From: JBBSGA01 sp038254585
GTDB taxonomy: Bacteria; Chloroflexota; Chloroflexia; Chloroflexales; Kallotenuaceae
Reading direction: 5' to 3'
NCBI GenBank assembly: GCA_038254585.1
Contig: JBBSGA010000324.1
Span: forward strand, 1-7,199
DNA: 7,199 nucleotides
Position numbers and translations under genes: made by a program. Of the stretch, positions 6,177 to 7,199 are shown piece after piece; position 1 is the stretch's first letter, and each line of letters opens with the position of its first letter. The notes beneath the pieces were generated by a model. The model made no database searches, was not told the DNA's origin, and worked only from the letters and a program-made list of their open reading frames with translations.

Positions 6177-6569
6177 CTACGTGCTGAGCCGCTCGAGGAG
6201 GCTGTATGCCTCGGCCAGCCGATCGCGGCGCACGAAGTAATAGGCCCAGAGCCCGCGCTTTTCGTAGTCGACCAGCCCGGCCTCCCGCAATACCTTCAGG
6301 TGATGCGAGATAGTCGGCTGCTTCGGCCGCTGCCCGGTCTGGGCGTCTGGCAGGCCGACCACGCCTTCGAGATCACAGACGCAGACGTAGCCGGTGTGCT
6401 GGCCGAGCACGTCGAGAATCTGCAGCCGGGCGGGGTCGGCAAGCGCCTTGAGCAGGTCCGCCGCCGCCCGCACGCGCTCGTCCGACAGGCGCGGGGCGAC
6501 AGGTGAGCCGCAACACGCACTCCCCGGCTGGCGCTGCGCTTCCAAAATGATTGTACCGGTCGTCGCCAT
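6177..6569 (-). CDS. arsR: ArsR-family arsenite-responsive repressor
   Basis: This is a 130-residue winged-helix repressor. It is expected to bind the operators at 6607-6630 and 6131-6154 and release them on binding As(III). The recognition helix region is QPTISHHLKVLREAGLV (84-100), followed by the wing YEKRGLWAYYFV. The metalloid motif before it is CVCDL (Cys63, Cys65), as in the E. coli R773 ArsR, but the third cysteine of that site is Glu68 here. A second cysteine pair, Cys19-Cys20 (ACCGSP), sits near the N-terminus. About ten residues are inserted between these elements (LPDAQTGQRPK, 73-83). The ATG at 6569 is chosen because an in-frame ATG at 6608 lies upstream of the predicted transcription start, inside the operator. 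GGGAGG at 6585-6590 is 15 bases away, longer than ideal, so the start is less certain than the family. Confidence 0.93.
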   Translation of the reverse strand: MATTGTIILEAQRQPGSACCGSPVAPRLSDERVRAAADLLKALADPARLQILDVLGQHTGYVCVCDLEGVVGLPDAQTGQRPKQPTISHHLKVLREAGLVDYEKRGLWAYYFVRRDRLAEAYSLLERLST

Positions 6570-6596
6570 CGCTTGAGCTTTCAACCTCCCCACGGC

Positions 6597-6625
6597 AGTA
6601 TACACCATATATCGACGTTTATCAA
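6597..6625 (-). promoter_or_regulatory. arsR promoter
   Basis: On the minus strand, TTGATA (6625-6620), a 17-base spacer and TATACT (6602-6597) form a strong sigma70-type promoter. Transcription should start at about 6590, right at the GGGAGG ribosome site, giving a very short leader. The operator at 6607-6630 covers the -35 box and most of the spacer, so a bound repressor would block RNA polymerase. Confidence 0.8.
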
Positions 6626-6630
6626 TATAC
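6607..6630. promoter_or_regulatory. ArsR-type operator over the arsR promoter
   Basis: TATATCGA (6608-6615) and TCAATATA (6622-6629) flank the centre CGTTTA (6616-6621), which is identical to that of the site at 6131-6154. One arm carries one mismatch from perfect symmetry, and that mismatch (A for G) helps make the TTGATA -35 box on the minus strand. Autoregulation by ArsR is the standard arrangement in the family. Confidence 0.8.
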
Positions 6631-6722
6631 TGCTTTGGTCGTCTTCCCGCCAGCTCCGCGCCGGTCGCTATGCCGGCTAAACCATGTTTTTTTGGGGGCT
6701 AGTAATCAGCACAGTTGTACTA

Positions 6723-6728
6723 TATAAT
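6723..6728 (+). promoter_or_regulatory. Candidate -10 box of the VOC gene
   Basis: A perfect TATAAT lies 51 bases before the ATG of the VOC gene. No good -35 box is seen at 16-18 bases upstream, so the promoter is only tentative. It is over 90 bases from the ArsR operator at 6607-6630, so control by ArsR is not evident. Confidence 0.4.
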
Positions 6729-6779
6729 GGCCTTATCCGATCGGACCCGTGATATCCAAGTAGCAAAAGGGGAACGGCT

Positions 6780-7142
6780 ATGCCACGTGTAGTCCACTTT
6801 GAGCTCCCTGCGGACGATCCCGAGCGGGCAACCCGGTTTTACCGCGACGTCTTCGGCTGGCAGATCCAGAAGTGGGAACAGGAGGATTACTGGCTGGTCG
6901 AAACCGGCAAGGATGAGCCCGGCATCAACGGCGGCATCTTGCGCCGCAATCCGGGCCAGATGGTCACGACCAATACGCTGGGTGTCCCCTCGGTGGACGA
7001 GTATGTCGACAAGATCACAGCGGCCGGCGGTAAGGTCGTAGCCCCAAAGATGGCGGTTCCGACCGTCGGCTACCTGGCGTACTGCCAGGACACCGAAGGC
7101 AACGTGTTCGGGATCATGCAATCCGACACCTCCGCCGCCTGA
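6780..7142 (+). CDS. VOC-family (glyoxalase/bleomycin-resistance fold) protein
   Basis: This 120-residue single-domain protein starts with an ATG that has AGGGGA (6768-6773) 6 bases upstream. The first beta-alpha-beta module opens with VVHFELPADDPERATRFYRD, ending in VFGWQI, and GINGGILRR follows at 49-55. The second module ends with YCQDTEGNVFGIMQ (101-114), where Glu106 is at the usual metal-ligand position. His6 is another probable ligand. It belongs to a widespread uncharacterised branch of the vicinal oxygen chelate superfamily. Members include lyases, dioxygenases and antibiotic-binding proteins, and the substrate here is unknown. It is divergent from arsR, but it has a single cysteine and lacks the cysteine pair of the C-As lyase ArsI, so an arsenic role is not supported. 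The length is normal for a single-domain member. Confidence 0.92.
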   Translation: MPRVVHFELPADDPERATRFYRDVFGWQIQKWEQEDYWLVETGKDEPGINGGILRRNPGQMVTTNTLGVPSVDEYVDKITAAGGKVVAPKMAVPTVGYLAYCQDTEGNVFGIMQSDTSAA

Positions 7143-7199
7143 TATCGTTCCATTGTCACGACCCCGAGCATGTGAGCGGCCCCCCGCGGCTCGGCGGGC

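Noticed and set aside
6570..6608. Upstream ATG (6608) as the start of arsR
   Set aside because: That ATG is inside the operator and upstream of the predicted transcription start (about 6590), so it would not be in the message.
6658..6692. GCCGG/CCGGC hairpin followed by T7 between arsR and the VOC gene as a terminator
   Set aside because: A 5-bp stem with a large loop and a distant T-run, in a gap between divergent genes where no transcript needs to end.
6780..7142. VOC gene as the C-As lyase arsI, given its place next to arsR
   Set aside because: It has only one cysteine (in YCQD) and lacks the vicinal cysteine pair needed by ArsI. It fits a general VOC branch better.
7176..7199. GC-rich palindromic stretch after the VOC gene as a terminator
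   Set aside because: CCCGC/GGCGGG could pair, but the window ends before any T-run can be seen.

Overview
This GC-rich bacterial window holds nine protein-coding genes that look intact or are cut only by the window edge, one clearly broken toxin gene, one probable gene fragment, and two families of short palindromic repeats in the gaps. The gene families and the dispersed stem-loop repeats suggest Chloroflexota or a relative. That placement is inference from overall character; there is no rRNA or marker gene here.

Layout. Bases 1-551 (+) carry the C-terminal half of a sensor histidine kinase. Bases 627-1436 (+) encode a SAM-dependent methyltransferase of the PF04672 (DUF574) type. A 309-base gap with one copy of a double-hairpin repeat leads to 1746-3122 (+), a kinase-like (APH-fold) phosphotransferase with a degenerate Nudix-like N-terminus. 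It converges on a small membrane protein of the DUF962/Mpo1 family (3153-3455, -), and a 28-bp palindrome fills the gap between their stops. Behind the latter lies a probable tail of a phospholipase-D-like gene (3544-3690, -). Next is a HigBA-type toxin-antitoxin locus (3743-4315, +) in which the toxin is dead (one frameshift plus an internal deletion) while the XRE antitoxin is intact. Another copy of the palindrome separates it from the arsenic genes.

The right part is an arsenic detoxification cluster on the minus strand, in the order arsR (6569-6177), arsM (5809-4919), arsC (4874-4443). ArsC would reduce arsenate to arsenite, ArsM would methylate arsenite, and ArsR would release its promoters when it binds arsenite. 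No arsenite efflux gene is present in the window. Two nearly identical 24-bp inverted repeats (21 of 24 positions match), one over the arsR promoter and one between arsR and arsM, are very likely ArsR operators, so arsR and arsMC probably have separate but co-ordinated control. The 367-base arsR-arsM gap also contains repeat copies arranged as a 50-bp inverted repeat. A VOC-fold (glyoxalase-like) gene (6780-7142, +) is divergent from arsR.

The points most worth following are the paired ArsR operators, the unusual cysteine layout shared by ArsR and ArsM, the decayed toxin next to an intact antitoxin, the stop-codon-associated 28-bp palindromes and the double-hairpin repeat family.
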